DNA of 64,000 bases. Origin: Tolypeutes matacus. Taxonomy: Eukaryota > Chordata > Mammalia > Cingulata > Chlamyphoridae. Below are positions 24,546 through 36,490 of the stretch, piece by piece. The notes under the pieces were generated by a model. The model did not search any database. It was given only the letters and a program-made list of their open reading frames with translations, and was not told the origin of the DNA. Every line of letters begins with the position of its first letter. Positions within the stretch are counted from its first letter, which is position 1. Location: positions 666,720 through 730,719 of the forward strand of contig JAKSZT010053928.1 in assembly GCA_026826555.1 (NCBI GenBank), in the 5' to 3' direction. Position numbers and translations under genes: made by a program.

Positions 24546-25926
24546 GTAATATGGCTTAGAATTAGGTACAGTCGTAAGGGACAGAAAATTCAAAACAGCA
24601 GCAGCTTACTGCTCTGTCATATAGAAGAAGTCTGGAGATACGCAATATGGGGCTGGTAGAGTGGCTTCATTAAGTCATCAGGGACCCAGGCTCCTTCTCC
24701 CTGCTGTGCTTCCACCTTCAACACGTGGTCTCTACCTCTTAGTCCAACATAGCTTCTCAAGCTCCAGCCATAATGTCAGCAGGAAGGAAAAGAGGGACAA
24801 AGAAAAAAGGGGCCAAAGGGTGATGCAGGCTATCTTTTAAGAAGGTTTTCTGGAAGCTGCCATGTAACACTACCACTTGGTTTCATTGGCGAGAATCAGT
24901 CACTTGACCATACCTAGCTTCAAGAAAGGCTGGGAAAGGAAGTCTTATTCTGCGTGACCATGTGCCACCTAAAGCCCAGGGGTTCTATTACTAAGGAAGA
25001 AAGGAAGAGGTGAGGTTTGAAGCTAGACAAGTGGCAGTCTATGCCACAGGTATTTATTGTTGGATTCCGCTGAATGGATTATTACATTGGTAGTGGAAGG
25101 AGTAAAGACTTTGGAGTCATATTGGCATGGACTGAAATTTCACTCTGGTCTTCTGGCTAAACCTGTAGGTTGAACCCGTGTTTATATTCTTTCCCTCCAA
25201 CTCCACTAAAAATGACACTAAATAAATGTAAAAGAAATAAAAGCATAAATCTACAAGGAGAAAGAAAGAGAACACACAACAACTGACAGGAGATGGAAGA
25301 TGGAAGGCAGACTGACAAATGGTAACTGATCTACCAGAGGAGACGAGGAAAGCAAGGACCTACAGAGAACAACTCTGAGAAGCAAGCCACTTTGCCCTGC
25401 AGAAGCTTGCTTGGGACTTAGAGACAAAAGGTGCCATGAAAAGTGGAGGTGACACTCAAAGCCAAAGACAAGGAGATACTAGAAAGTCAGTTTACAGAGC
25501 AGGCAGAGTCCACGAAGCCCTCCTGCAGCACAGCCAAGTAATTTCCTTTCCACTAGCCCTTGGAGAAATGAAATACAGGGCTCTGGGCAAAGGAGAAGTA
25601 TAGGCCAAAAATGAGATATATGGAGCTCTGAAGAGGGGATTAAATGAAATGGAATGAGTCTTCAGACTGAAAACCCATAGCCCATAGCCCACTCATCCAG
25701 AAGCTAGGAATCTGCAAGTCATACACCCTTGATTATCAGATTTAGCAAATAGAGGCCCAGTTTAATTCAAATTTCATATAAACAATGAATACTTTTTAGT
25801 ATAAGAATGTCCCATGCAATATTTGCTTACGCTGTACTAAAAAAATTATTTGTTGTTTATCTGCAATTCAAATTTAACTGGGCCTCATATATTCTATCTA
25901 GAAACCTTACCCCACCCCCCCCCCGC

Positions 25927-26027
25927 GTTGTTTTTTTTTTTTTTTTTACCAGGAGGTCCCGGGAATCAAACCCAGGTCCCTCCATGTGGGAGACGGATGC
26001 CCAACCAGTTGAGCCACATCCAACCCC
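25927..26027 (-). mobile_element. Xenarthran tRNA-derived SINE, short type
   Basis: Antisense monomer: a poly(T) run, ACCAGGAGGTCCCGGGAATC, and tRNA-head complement CCAGTTGAGCCACATCC. It belongs to the GGACGGATGTGGCTCAA family seen at 27745 and 55416. A target duplication is not clear because the flanks are C-rich. Confidence 0.88.
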
Positions 26028-26494
26028 CGCCACCCAGCTTTTTAATGCCTTACTATTAAACACAAACAGACAACCAAGAATCACACAATTTTTTATGAAA
26101 ACCTCCAATATGAAAGACTGAGGCCCAAACAACCAGGGACAGTGAGATAGGGACAGAATTCAGAGGAAGCAGAAAGGGGAAGAAAACAAAAATAATATAT
26201 TCACAGAGCTAAGATATTACATTCATGAAACAAGAACAGGATACTTTAAAAAAGAAGAAGAAGAATAGGAACAACCATAAAAGGAAAAGAAGAAAGAGCT
26301 CTTAGAAATCAAAAGCATGATGGCCAAAATAAAAAATCCTATGAAAGCATTGGGAAATACAGTCAAAGAACAAAAGGCATCATGACGGAAACCAATACTA
26401 TATTTTATTATATGCTTTTAGTACTACTGGATTTATTAACTATGTGCATGTATTACTTTCATACATATAAATTTTAATTTTAAATATATATTTA

Positions 26495-26680
26495 AAAATT
26501 AATATCCTAGCTCTGCCACTAACTAGCTATGTGACATCAGACAAATTATTTACCTCTCTGAACCTCTTTTCCTCATAAAGAAAGGAGATAACAATACTAT
26601 GTTGCAGCATTATGGTGAAGATTAGCAACAATTTATATAAAGTGCTTAATACAGTGCCTGAAATAAAGAAGTGTACATGG
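26495..26680 (+). mobile_element. MIR SINE, sense
   Basis: Contains TAGCTCTGCCACTAACTAGC, TACCTCTCTGAACCTCTTTT and AGTGCTTAATACAGTGCCTG in MIR order. Confidence 0.85.
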
Positions 26681-27469
26681 AAGCTATTGATATTATCAAA
26701 AAAAAATTTTTTTTTAATTTTTCAAAGATGTGTAAATTCATCTGATAATTATATGTGCATGTTTTATCACCCAGACTAGATTATAAAATCCACAACTCTT
26801 TGCTGGATTGTCTTATAAATGGTGGCCTCTACAAGCTCATTTGCTTTAGATCCTATTTTGTTGTATGTTTTGGGGTCCTCATGTTTTACATAACTATCAT
26901 AATCTTCCATCTTTTTCTGGATGGATGCTCCTTGATTTGGAATTTGTGGAAAGCCTCTATCCTTTTAATGTTTTTACTTCCTGTCCCTGACACTGCAGGA
27001 TTTTATGTTATTTTTCTCAAAGTAAAAGCAATTCCTCAAGCCAAGTTTCCAAGTAACTTCTAAAGGGGGAAGAAAATCTCAACACTTGGAGTCCATTTAT
27101 CAAGCCCTGTTAGGGCTGTGACGAATCCCTAAGTGACCACTGGAACACAGTGAAGGAAGTTGGTTGCAAGCCGTTTTCTCATTACTCTGTTCTTATCTTA
27201 ATGCTGCATCCCCTGCTAATGTTAGCTGACTCTCAAAGAAGCTGGCTTGTTCTTTTTGTGTCAGTTATTGTTTTTTGAGGTTCTGAATAGCTTCTCATTC
27301 TCTAATCTAGATCTTCAGCAGGCGAATTGACTTGTCTGTCTAAAGTTGCATTAAAGTGTTGCCATATGTTAGCCAAAACAATCCCTAGGGTTAATGAGAC
27401 AAAACCGGCTACCACAAACCATCACACAGATGCTTTTTTTTTTTTCACAAATGAGCAATTGTCGTACCA

Positions 27470-27630
27470 AAAGGGATCTTAGAAATTGTGTAATCTAATT
27501 CATCTCCTTCATTTTGCAGATAAGACACTGAGTTCCAAAAACGTAAATAGTGTGACTTGGGTCACATAAATAATTAGTGGCAAAACTGGAACCCACACAT
27601 CCTCATTCAGGGCTCTTTCCACAATCACCA
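27470..27630 (-). mobile_element. MIR SINE, antisense
   Basis: Contains CTTCATTTTGCAGATAAGA and CTTGGGTCACATAAATAATT with GGCAAAACTGGAACCC, the complement of the MIR core. Diverged copy. Confidence 0.65.
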
Positions 27631-27744
27631 TATTCCCTCTCCAGTGGAAGAATCAAGAAACAGTTTTCATTTGGATCTGGGATACATTACATGGCAAACT
27701 TTACCTTCCTAGGTGTACTTCAATTAGTTTAATATGAAAACCAG

Positions 27745-27901
27745 GGGGACGGATGTGGCTCAAATGGTTGGGTGTCCGTCTCCCATATGGAGGGACCCAG
27801 GTTCAATCCCTGGGACCTCCTGGTAAAATAAATAAATAAAATAAAATAAAATAAATAAAAAACTGTCTCATCTGTTTAAAAAAAAAAAAATATATATATA
27901 T
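27745..27901 (+). mobile_element. Xenarthran tRNA-derived SINE, short type
   Basis: Starts GGGGACGGATGTGGCTCAAA, with B box GGTTCAATCCC, then a GGACCTCCTGG end and a long AAATAAAATAAA, A-run and (TA)n tail. The 13-bp target duplication ATATGAAAACCAG is perfect (27732-27744 and 27902-27914). Confidence 0.95.
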
Positions 27902-28494
27902 ATATGAAAACCAGCTTGGGTTTCCCATGCCCTCTGCCACAACCATGACAGAGACTACTGGCATGCAGGTAGTTTAGTTTTTCGCTGAGACAGTGGAACA
28001 AGGAAGGAGGGAAAGCCACTGTCAGGGCACATTCCTTAGTTGGTTACCACTGTGGGCAACCAGGTGTGATCCTGTGGGACCTTCTGAGCAGTCTCGTATG
28101 CTGCACCTCAGAATTGTCCATCAGCCCCCATACTACATCGGCTAAAGGTTGCCCCATGGGGTGTTAACTCCCATGTGCTTCCAGGGGGCACGTGCCTGAA
28201 GACTGAGGGCTCCTCAGTCATCTCTAGTCCCATGCATGGAGTCAGAGAAGCTGCAGGGCAGAAAGTAAGTGATGTGCAGGGCAGCCAACGAGGGAGCTAT
28301 GGCTCTGGTTGTAGCAGCAAGGACTGACCTGGGCCGAAAGGATGGGAGGCGGTCCCATACAACTAGTTTCTAGAAGTCTGACAATATCATTGTTTTCTTC
28401 GTGTCCTGATTAAGCCTGATTTATTATATGACCATCCTGTATGGGGAAAGACTGTAACTCTGGGTATCTTTGGTCAACCTTAAGAGATATAGCA

Positions 28495-29009
28495 GGGGGA
28501 CGGATATGGCTCGGGTGGTTGGGCATCCGTCTCCCACATGGAGGGACCTGGGTTCGATCCCCAGGACCTCCCGGTAAAAATTTTAAAAAGAAAAATATAA
28601 AAGGCATGTGGGCCACTAGGCCCCATGCACAGGTGAGCCCCATAGGCCTCGCAAGTAGGTGAGCCGCTAGGCCCCATGCCCGGGTGCACTGCCAGGCCCC
28701 ACGAGCAGGTTTGCCATCAGGCCCTGCAAGCCACACAGCAAGATGATGACGTAACAGGAGAGTGACACAAGGGAGAGCCAAGAAGAGATGCGCCGGAAAA
28801 CCAGGAACTAAGGTGATACGGGCAGTAGGACGCCTCTCTTCCACATCAGAGGTTCCAAGGATCGAATCCCAGTTAAGACAGGAGGAGAAGGATGAGAAGA
28901 GAGGGCAGGAAACAGACACAGAGTCGCCCAGCAAATGGACACAGAAACAGCAAAAACGTGGGTGGTGGTAAAAATGGATAAAAGTAAATAGATAAATAAA
29001 TCCTTTTAA
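28495..29009 (+). mobile_element. Composite SINE: tRNA head, tandem block, second tRNA-like unit (copy 1)
   Basis: The head at 28495-28575 is a standard tRNA-derived unit (TGGCTCGGGTGG, GGTTCGATCCC). It is followed by about five degenerate 25-bp units at about 28607-28735, each containing AGGCCC and an AGGTGAGCC-like segment. A shared block GATGATGACGTAACAGG follows near 28743. A second tRNA-like segment with B box GGATCGAATCC lies near 28858, then the tail GGCAGGAAACAGACACAGAG and CAAATGGACACA. It is collinear with the element at 53186. No target duplication is clear here and the 3' limit is approximate. Confidence 0.85.
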
Positions 29010-29255
29010 AAAATGTATAAGGGAGGAAGATATGGACTATAGTTAGTAGTAATACTTTGACAATGCTCTTTCATAATTTGTTAAAAAATATTTCACAACA
29101 ATGCAAAGTATTTGTGGTGGGGTGATATGTGGGAGCCCTGTATGATGTTGTGCATGTTTGTTTTGTAAGTTCATGATGTTTACTGAACACTTATAGTTTA
29201 TGTATGTTCATGTATGAATGATATACTTCAATAAATTGTTTTTTTAATAAAAAGT
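29010..29255 (+). mobile_element. L1 3'-UTR fragment, sense
   Basis: Has the lineage L1 3'-end pattern: TATGGACTATAGTTAGTAGT, TTTGACAATGCTCTTTCAT, GTGGGAGCCCTGTAT and TTCAATAAATTG followed by T- and A-rich sequence. Only the terminus is present. Confidence 0.6.
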
Positions 29256-29263
29256 CATGTACA

Positions 29264-29469
29264 GGAGAGCAGATGTAGCTCAAGTGGTTGAGCACCTACT
29301 TCCTATGTACAAGGTCCAGGTTCAATCCCCGGTACCTCCTAAAAACAAACAAACAAACAAAAAAAATCGGCTCTCATTGGGGAGCGGGTGTAGAATCATG
29401 GTTAAGCGCTGCTTCCCATGTATGAGCTCCTGGGTTCCATCCTCCCTCATACCTCCTTAAAAAAAAAAA
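29264..29469 (+). mobile_element. Dimeric xenarthran SINE
   Basis: Two tRNA-derived monomers in tandem. The left one starts at 29264 (AGCAGATGTAGCTCAAGTGG, B box GGTTCAATCCC) and ends in CCTCCTAAAAACAAACAAAC. The linker CTCTCATTGGGG leads to the right monomer (GAGCGGGTGTAGAATCATGG), ending in poly(A). The same linker is seen in the antisense copy at 34995. Confidence 0.88.
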
Positions 29470-30359
29470 GTTCACTGCTTCCCTCTCCTAGATGGGAGAA
29501 AGGTCACCCTAAAACCCACCAGGATGTGCACGGAGTAGGCCTCTTGGTGCAGAATTTATGACTCATTCCTAGTAACAGGGTTTCCTGTCATGCTCCAAAA
29601 GCAGAAAAGAGTAAGCTTCATGGAAATGTGGAAACCGTTTAAAATAACCAAACACACACAAAAATGTGCAACCTTAATTTTTAATGGCTTTAAGTGTCCT
29701 GGGAATTCTGTGCTACAAATGGCATATGAAAGCAGAATTCACAAGATTAAGAAAATAAATAATTCAGCATGAATTTCTAGGCTTTGTAACCTCAGTCTGG
29801 GGGTTAATTATTCAGTCTGATGTTTTCAACTCACTGAAAACATCTTCCAGTTCCTACTGAGTGATTTTCTGAAATGGCTTTCTGTGCCTATCTCTGAGTC
29901 CCTGCAATGAATACCATCTCTGGCAGGCAATAGAAATAGCCTATTCAGTAATCACCCATGTGACTTTGACAGAGTCATTCACTTAATCTCTCTCCACCTT
30001 GGTTTCCCTGTCAACAACATGGGGAAAGACATATCACCCATAGCAATCTTTTGGGTCCTTACGGTAATCGAAGGAGATTACTTATGTGAAAAAGCTTTGA
30101 TAATTTAAAGAACCCTACGAAGAAAGGAACTGCTCAGCCAGAAAACTTAATAAAATATGCACCATAAAAGATGACACTTGCTTAGACACTTTTGAACTTT
30201 ATTTATTAAAACTTTGAAATTGGGGATGTGGGGTGAGCAGAGAGAGAAATTACAAATATTAAAATTTCAAAGGGATGTCACAAATGCCCTGTACTATTTG
30301 TCTGCATGTAAGTCAACAAAGGTGACCTAGGCAATGTCCACAGTTAATAATATAAACTA

Positions 30360-30600
30360 CAACTAATATTTCCTGAGTGCTTGCTTAGGAGCTTTATATG
30401 CACATTATCCTATTTAGTATTAAAAACAATCCTGTTAAAATAGGTACTGTTACGAACCTCATTCATTATACATATGAGGAAACAGGTTTGGAGAGATTCA
30501 GCAAAATTGCTCTAATGTTAAATGGCAAAGCTGGGATTCCAACCAAGTATTTGGACTCCAAAATGTTTTTAACTACTCTGCCATTCTCTCTGCAGTTATC
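30360..30600 (-). mobile_element. MIR SINE, antisense
   Basis: Contains TTTCCTGAGTGCTTGCTTAG, TAAAATAGGTACTGTTA, ATGAGGAAACAGGTTTGG and GGCAAAGCTGGGATTCCAA, the MIR complement in order. Confidence 0.85.
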
Positions 30601-30859
30601 CATTAGCTTAAGAAAACTCACGGGGAAACTGAGGCATTAGGGGCAGCAGTAACTTGTACATGACCAAGGCCACTTCCAGACCACACTGGGGATCAGGCTT
30701 ATAGCAATTCAATAACTTCCAGACCTCACAACAGGAGTAGGGCATGGGTGGAGACTCCATGGTTAGCGTTGCTCAGGAGCCTGCACAGTGGCCGAGAGCC
30801 CAATTAGACGCTCCTCGTTTGCAGCTGGGCTAAACTGGAGGCATCCGAGGTTGGCAATT

Positions 30860-31440
30860 CTTTTTTTTTTTTTTTTTTTTTATCATAACTTTATTTTATT
30901 ATTATCTCCTAGAAGAGACTAGGAATAATTTTAAATATTAGTAGCAGTATCAGCACAATATTTTCCCTCTTTATTTTGATGTAGTTTCAAACAATGAAGA
31001 TTGCAATAACAGTGCAAATTAGTCCCATATACCACCCATACAAGTTTTGCCAACTGCCTAAATAATATCCTTTATAGAAAAATTATCTAATCCTAGACCA
31101 TTCAAAATATTGCATTCATCAGCATATCTTTTATCTTCATTTTTAAACTTGTTTTTATTGAAGTGTGTATTCATACATGAATGTCTATAAACAATAAGTG
31201 TATAGTATTAAGTTTTGAACTTACAAAACAAACACGTACATCATCATGCAAGGCTCACATAAATTACCCCACCAGCAGCACTTTGCATTGCTGTGAAATA
31301 ATTGTTGCAAACTATGAAAGAACATCATCAAAGCATTGCTACTAACTGTAGTCAATGTCTTACATTTCGTTTATTTTTCTCCCACCTCATCATTAACGGC
31401 ACACTGATTTAGTATTTTTTTTTTATTATTCTTTAGCTTT
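30860..31440 (-). mobile_element. Probable L1 3' end, antisense
   Basis: Begins with a 19-nt T-run and continues with AT-rich sequence resembling the 3' UTRs at 984 and 51745 (GTTGCAAACTATGAAAGAAC, CTAACTGTAGTCAATGTC). Possibly two overlapping fragments. Assignment is by similarity of style, not a full alignment. Confidence 0.5.
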
Positions 31441-31544
31441 AATACCGCCATGGAGGCTGCTGCTATTGGGTAGCGCTGAGTAATGGTCCCACAAATAGTT
31501 GAGCATCCATTTGCAACAGGTTGTGATTGTATAACACTATAGAT

Positions 31545-31715
31545 GGTTACAGGCTGCCTGCTACGTGCCCAGACCTATTCTCGGCCTTACAGTTTCTTCC
31601 TGCATCACTGCTAGAGTGGAAGCTCTGTGAAGGCAGATGTCTTGCTCTCTCACTCACTTTTGGAGCCCCAAACCTGACACACTGCCTGACACATGATGGG
31701 TTCTCAAAATATTAA
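31545..31715 (+). mobile_element. LINE L2 3' end, sense
   Basis: Contains GCTAGAGTGGAAGCTCTGTG, AAGGCAGATGTCTTGCTCTC and CTGCCTGACACATGATGGGT with TCTCAAAATATTAA, the L2 terminal pattern. Confidence 0.8.
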
Positions 31716-32384
31716 CTTTTTGATATTGACTTCTCCTATCTGATTATAAATGAGATTTTCCAGTAAGTTGCTTTTCACTAGCTGAGGTATTTGCCATTGT
31801 CCTTGAAAACCAAGGATCCCAATGATCTGCCTGAGAAGTTAATGACAGTTCTTCATGACAGAGGAGTCTGGATCCAGGGGGTATTGTATAATTTTGTGGA
31901 TTTTCAAATGTTCATGTTAGCAGTCCCATGTTTTAAAAATGCCCCTATTTCTAATAGTTTCACATGGGCTCATTCTGTCGACTCTGTGTACACATATCAA
32001 TATAGACACATATGCACATATAGATACTAAAAGGAGCAGCTGTATGGGCAAATCTTTTCTCAAAACACAGTCACTCTGTCATCGCTGCTTTGTGATCACC
32101 ACTAAGAAGGAGCTCAGAAATACACCTCCTGGGACCGCGAACCACCTACCTGACCTGGGACATCTGTGGCTCTGCTTTGAAGCAGCCTCTTGCTGCTGAT
32201 GGAGAGGACGCTGTCTGGGTCTGCCTCGGGCCTTGGCCCCAGGTACCACCTTGGCACAGCAGCCCGGGATGCTATTACCTCTCACGAGGGTTGTCGGTCA
32301 CTAGCCTCACTATACTAACCACACGGAAGTCTGTCTGGTCCCCAAGTCCTTCTATACACAGGTTCACAAAGACTGTCTCAGCAG

Positions 32385-32520
32385 CCAGAGCTGGGAGGCT
32401 GGGGACCTGGGATCTACCCAGATCTGCCCATAACTTTCCAGGGACTCTGGGAAAATCACTTCACCTTCCTTCACCTTGAGTTTCCTCAACTGTAAAATGA
32501 GAGAAGTATAGCAGATTTTT
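32385..32520 (+). mobile_element. MIR SINE fragment, sense
   Basis: Contains GGGAAAATCACTTCACCTTC, GAGTTTCCTCAACTGTAAAA and TGAGAGAAGTATAG. Only the central part is recognisable. Confidence 0.65.
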
Positions 32521-32629
32521 CTCAAAGGTCTCATACAACCCTAACCAGTCTATAACTATACTGAAAGTTCAGATTAAAGACAGAGGAGAAATTATTCTCT
32601 GATACAGCAGTTTTACATGTATACACATA

Positions 32630-33145
32630 CACACACATAGATAAAGAGGACTCACACATGAACTCACAAGGAGACATACAAGGATGTTCATAACAACATT
32701 GTAGCTAACAACAAAACAAATTGGAAATAGTCTAAATTTCCATCAAGAAATGTATAAATAAACTGTGGTATAATCCTACATGGAATACCATACAGCACTG
32801 GAAAGGAATGACCTAGAACTATTTATATCATGGGTGAATCTCGCAAACCTAACATTGAGTGAGAAAAAGCAAGTTATCAAAGAATAAATATGCTATGATG
32901 ATATCATTCATATAGAATTTTAAAACATGCGAAGCAATGCTATGCCTAATTTACTTAGGAAACTTCTAAGGATATATGTGAAGATGATTTATACTGAGGC
33001 GGAAGCAGCAGTACTGAAATGCACAGAGGCCTCAATAGGTCAGGTAGCACTCTGTTTCTCAGCTGCGTGGTAGACGGGTACTCCGTGTCTATTGTGTAAT
33101 TTTTATACCTTTTAAAATATATTAAATATCCTTAATAAATTTGTT
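32630..33145 (+). mobile_element. Old L1 (L1M-type) 3' region, sense
   Basis: Follows the L1M tail: AAGGATGTTCATAACAACAT, ATTGGAAATAGTCTAAATTT, CCATCAAGAAATGTATAAAT, TGGAATACCATACAGCA and TTGAGTGAGAAAAAGCAAGT. No coding frame remains. Confidence 0.8.
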
Positions 33146-34106
33146 TTGTGATCTTTGCATATCATCACTTCAATATCCTTTTTGCAACCTTATGAAAATG
33201 CTCTACCTCCTAGTCATTCAAGAAAGATTTGGGGGAGATTTTTTTTATTTTATTTTAAATGCCCTTTGCTTTAAGTTTTAAAGCATCTATTTGGCTATTT
33301 ATGTGGCCAAATATATTATTATATGTACAATGTACATAGTTCCACTAGTGACTAGATTTTTCTCATGTTTATCATGACAAAACTATGGTGTGCAGGAAGT
33401 CTCCTTTTATCTTCTGAAGTCGTAGCCAAACCTTGGGACCCTAGACTAGATAGACCCTATCAAGAAATGGCCACACTTTTGTCAGTGGAAGAAAAATCAA
33501 GTGATATGCTACATTTTCCTATGCCTGATGAAGCTTGCTCCCACCCCTCCTCTCGCTTCCTCCTGGGCATGGTGGATATTCCCTCTCATCCTGATGCAAT
33601 GGAATCTACTTTGTTAGTGGGATGTGAAGCCCATGGCCAATTCTGAGTTCCCTTGGTTTAAGACTTTCACACCAGCAATTCTAATTATTAAAATTTCCAT
33701 CATTGGGGAATTTATTCTTACGGTGCTGCTCAGTTGGCATGTTGTAGAATAGCATGAGAAAGTAAAAGAATGTGTTTTCTGTATTGAGTTAGCCATCTAA
33801 GTAATATGCTTCCACCTCACATCAAAGATGGTATATCTAATTTATGGAACATACTATCAGCAGATATAATAATAGTTAATGGAGGGAATGATGTTCTTAT
33901 TTCCTACAATTTGTCATATTGTCCTCTTGATTCACGTTAGAATCTTGTCTGCAATATTCTCTCAGAGAGGGCTTTTCTTAAACAGATTTTAAGTTTTCTT
34001 ATCTCAATGTTTATGAATGGCAATCATGAAGACCCCAGAGCAATTAGAATCTAGGTAAAGCCAGTGGTTGAAAAGTTATTTTTTTAAATGGATAGCTTTC
34101 TGAAAT

Positions 34107-34129
34107 ACACACACACACACACACACACA
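34107..34129. repeat. (AC)n microsatellite
   Basis: About 11 perfect AC units. Confidence 0.9.
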
Positions 34130-34604
34130 AAATGAGGCTCTCTCTGCCTAGAGGAGCCTGCATTAAATCTCAGTGTGTATTTCAGTCCTTCTCTCCCATT
34201 TCTCAGCAAGCTCTGTTCTTTCCCCCCATTTCCCAATAATTTCTTTAATTGGCTTAAAATATACACACACACACATATACAATGATAAATGAATTCCATT
34301 CATCGATTCAACAAATATGTATTGAGCTCTTCCTACTCATCAGCTATTTTTATAGACACTAGGATGCACCAGTGAACAAAATGGGCCAGGCTGCTGTCCT
34401 CATGGAGTTTGCATTCTAGTGATTTCTTAGAATAGCTCATAGATGAAATGGCCACCCAGGTGCATATAATGGCAGAAATGATAGCAGAGTCAGCTCTTCC
34501 AGGAAGCTCTCCAGCCTCCTCCATGACCGTCCAAGCTAGGCTAAGTGCCTTTCTCTGTGTTCCAGGACACTCTGGGCATATGCTCTTTATTCCAACAGAT
34601 GGTG

Positions 34605-34890
34605 TCACACCATACAAGCTCTGCCACTTAGCTGTGAAACCGTGGGCCAGATACCCAGCCCCTCTGAGCTTAATGACAGTAGCTAATCCTTGCTAAGCCA
34701 CCTACTCTATGCCATGCATTCTATGTGCTTTACATAAATCATTTTGTTTAGTCCTCCCACCAATACTACAAAGCAGATCCCATTACTTAATAACTTTATA
34801 CTAATTAAAAAAAAAAAAAAAAACTGAAGCCCAGTGAAGTTAGGTAACCTACCCAAGGTCACATGGGTAGTAAGTGGCAGGACCCAGGAA
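34605..34890. mobile_element. Two MIR fragments facing in opposite directions
   Basis: 34605-34685 reads as sense MIR (AGCTCTGCCACTTAGCTGTG, CCCAGCCCCTCTGAGC). 34690-34890 reads as antisense MIR (CTACTCTATGCCATGCATTC, CAAGGTCACATGGGTAGTAA) with an internal A-run. Two insertions, or one rearranged copy. Confidence 0.7.
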
Positions 34891-34994
34891 GTCTTCCTGG
34901 TACACAGTAAGGACTCAATAAATATTAGCCTCATCAGGACCAAGACTAACAGTGAAGCAAGTGGGGTGAGGAAGGCAAGTGCAGGATCGGATCC

Positions 34995-35202
34995 TGTTTT
35001 GTTTTGTTTTTAGGAGGTACCAGGGATTATTGAACCCAGGACCTCATACATGGAAGCAGGCATTCAACCACTGAGCTACATCTACTCCCCAATGAGAGTT
35101 GGGTTTTTTGTTTGTTTTGTTTTTAGTAGGTACTGGGGATCGAACCCAGGAACTCGTATATGGGAAGCAGGCTCTCAACCACTTGAGCTACATCTACTCC
35201 CC
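34995..35202 (-). mobile_element. Dimeric xenarthran SINE, antisense
   Basis: Two antisense monomers, each with a GTTTTTAG start, a B-box complement (TTGAACCCAGG, GATCGAACCC) and head CTACATCTACTCCCC. The linker between them (CCCCAATGAGAGTTGGG) is the complement of the linker of the copy at 29264. Ends are approximate. Confidence 0.88.
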
Positions 35203-35679
35203 TTTATTTAAAATTTTGATACTTTTATATTATGGATTTTTTTTCATTTATTTTTTTAAAATAGCACATTAAAATATTATTTATCTTGATTAAGGAGTTG
35301 TGGGCACCTCCTTAAATTTTGTGCCCAAGGTAAGCAGCTCATTCACCTCACCCTATTTCCAGAATTAGTCATGTCATCATTAGTGTCACATTTGAAGGGG
35401 AATTACCTATTTTTTTGTTGTTGGTTGCCCCTGCTCTGTGATGTTTAAGGTAGCGTCCATGTCATGTGTCCATAAAGCCTAATAAAAATTTGTCACAGAC
35501 AGAGTAGGTGTAGGTGGTCCATAAATATTTGTTGAACTAAACTTTGTATTCCATAATTATTAAAAAGAAGAGTACTAGGTGTTGTCCTCAATCTCCATGT
35601 AGTCCAATTTGTCCGTTGTATATTACTGTTGGCAATAATAATATTAATATTACCTACATATTAACCATAGCTATCAGGT

Positions 35680-35815
35680 ACTGAGTAGCTACCAAGACCA
35701 AACATTTAACATACCTTGTCTCAAATCCTCATCATGGAACTGGAAACCGAAACTGAGAAATGTTGACTCACTTGCCCAGGGTCACACAGCTAGTAAGTGA
35801 GAGTTGGCAAGACAG
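35680..35815 (-). mobile_element. MIR SINE fragment, antisense
   Basis: Contains CTCACTTGCCCAGGGTCACA and CAGCTAGTAAGTGAGAG preceded by GGAACTGGAAACCGAAACTG, the MIR complement. Confidence 0.8.
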
Positions 35816-35971
35816 TTAAGTCTTAGGAAATGATTCTTAAAGAGATGAAGAAGGTGATGTCCTCTTTTTTCCTTTCTCATTGTAAAAACGTCATATAACA
35901 GGATTAAAGAAAATTTTTGAAAAGAGGAATAAATCACCCATATTCTCACAACTTGAAAATATCCCCTACTT

Positions 35972-36202
35972 GTTTTGTTTGTTTGTTTGTTTGTTTGAAG
36001 TACTGGGGCCAGGGATTGAACCCAGGACCTGGGAAGCCAGCGCTCAACCACTGAGCTGCCTCAGCTTCCCTGAGTTGGATTTTATTATGTTTGTTTGCTT
36101 GTTTGTTTTTTGTTGTTTTTTTTTAGGAGGCACTGGGAACTGACCCTGGGGCCTCCCATGCAGGAAGCAGGTGCTCAACCGCTTGAGCCGCATCCACTCC
36201 CT
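35972..36202 (-). mobile_element. Dimeric xenarthran SINE, antisense
   Basis: Starts with a (GTTT)n tail, then two antisense tRNA-like monomers (GGGATTGAACCCAGGACC; GGGAACTGACCCTGGGGCC), each ending in a GAGCYGC head. The junction is TTCCCTGAGTTGGA. A near-perfect 9-bp target duplication, CCCCTACTT and CCTCTACTT, flanks the whole dimer (35963-35971 and 36203-36211), which suggests that it inserted as one unit. Confidence 0.85.
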
Positions 36203-36269
36203 CCTCTACTTTTTATCCATTCATATCTATACATCTCCAAGTTGATATCCATATGTATATATATGCATG

Positions 36270-36490
36270 TGTGTATCAAGCACTTAAAATGTGCAGACAC
36301 TGTGCTGGAATGCCTTATATATGTCATCTCACTTAATCCTCACAATAATTCTGAGTTTAAAAATATGATCCCCATGTTAGAGATGAGGAAGTTGAGTCTC
36401 AGAGGGTTTCGGTAAGTTCCCAACATTGCCCAGCAAGTATGTGGCTGAGCCAATTATTTAAACCCAGTTGTTTTTTGACTCCATAGTCTG
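36270..36490 (-). mobile_element. MIR SINE, antisense
   Basis: Contains CACTTAATCCTCACAATAAT, AGAGATGAGGAAGTTGAGTC and GCCCAGCAAGTATGTGGCTG, the MIR complement in order. Confidence 0.88.

Noticed and set aside
28410..28934. 174-codon open frame on the minus strand
   Set aside because: It is read through the composite SINE; the same peptide motif (GSNPGPSMWETDAQP-like) appears at every SINE head in the window.
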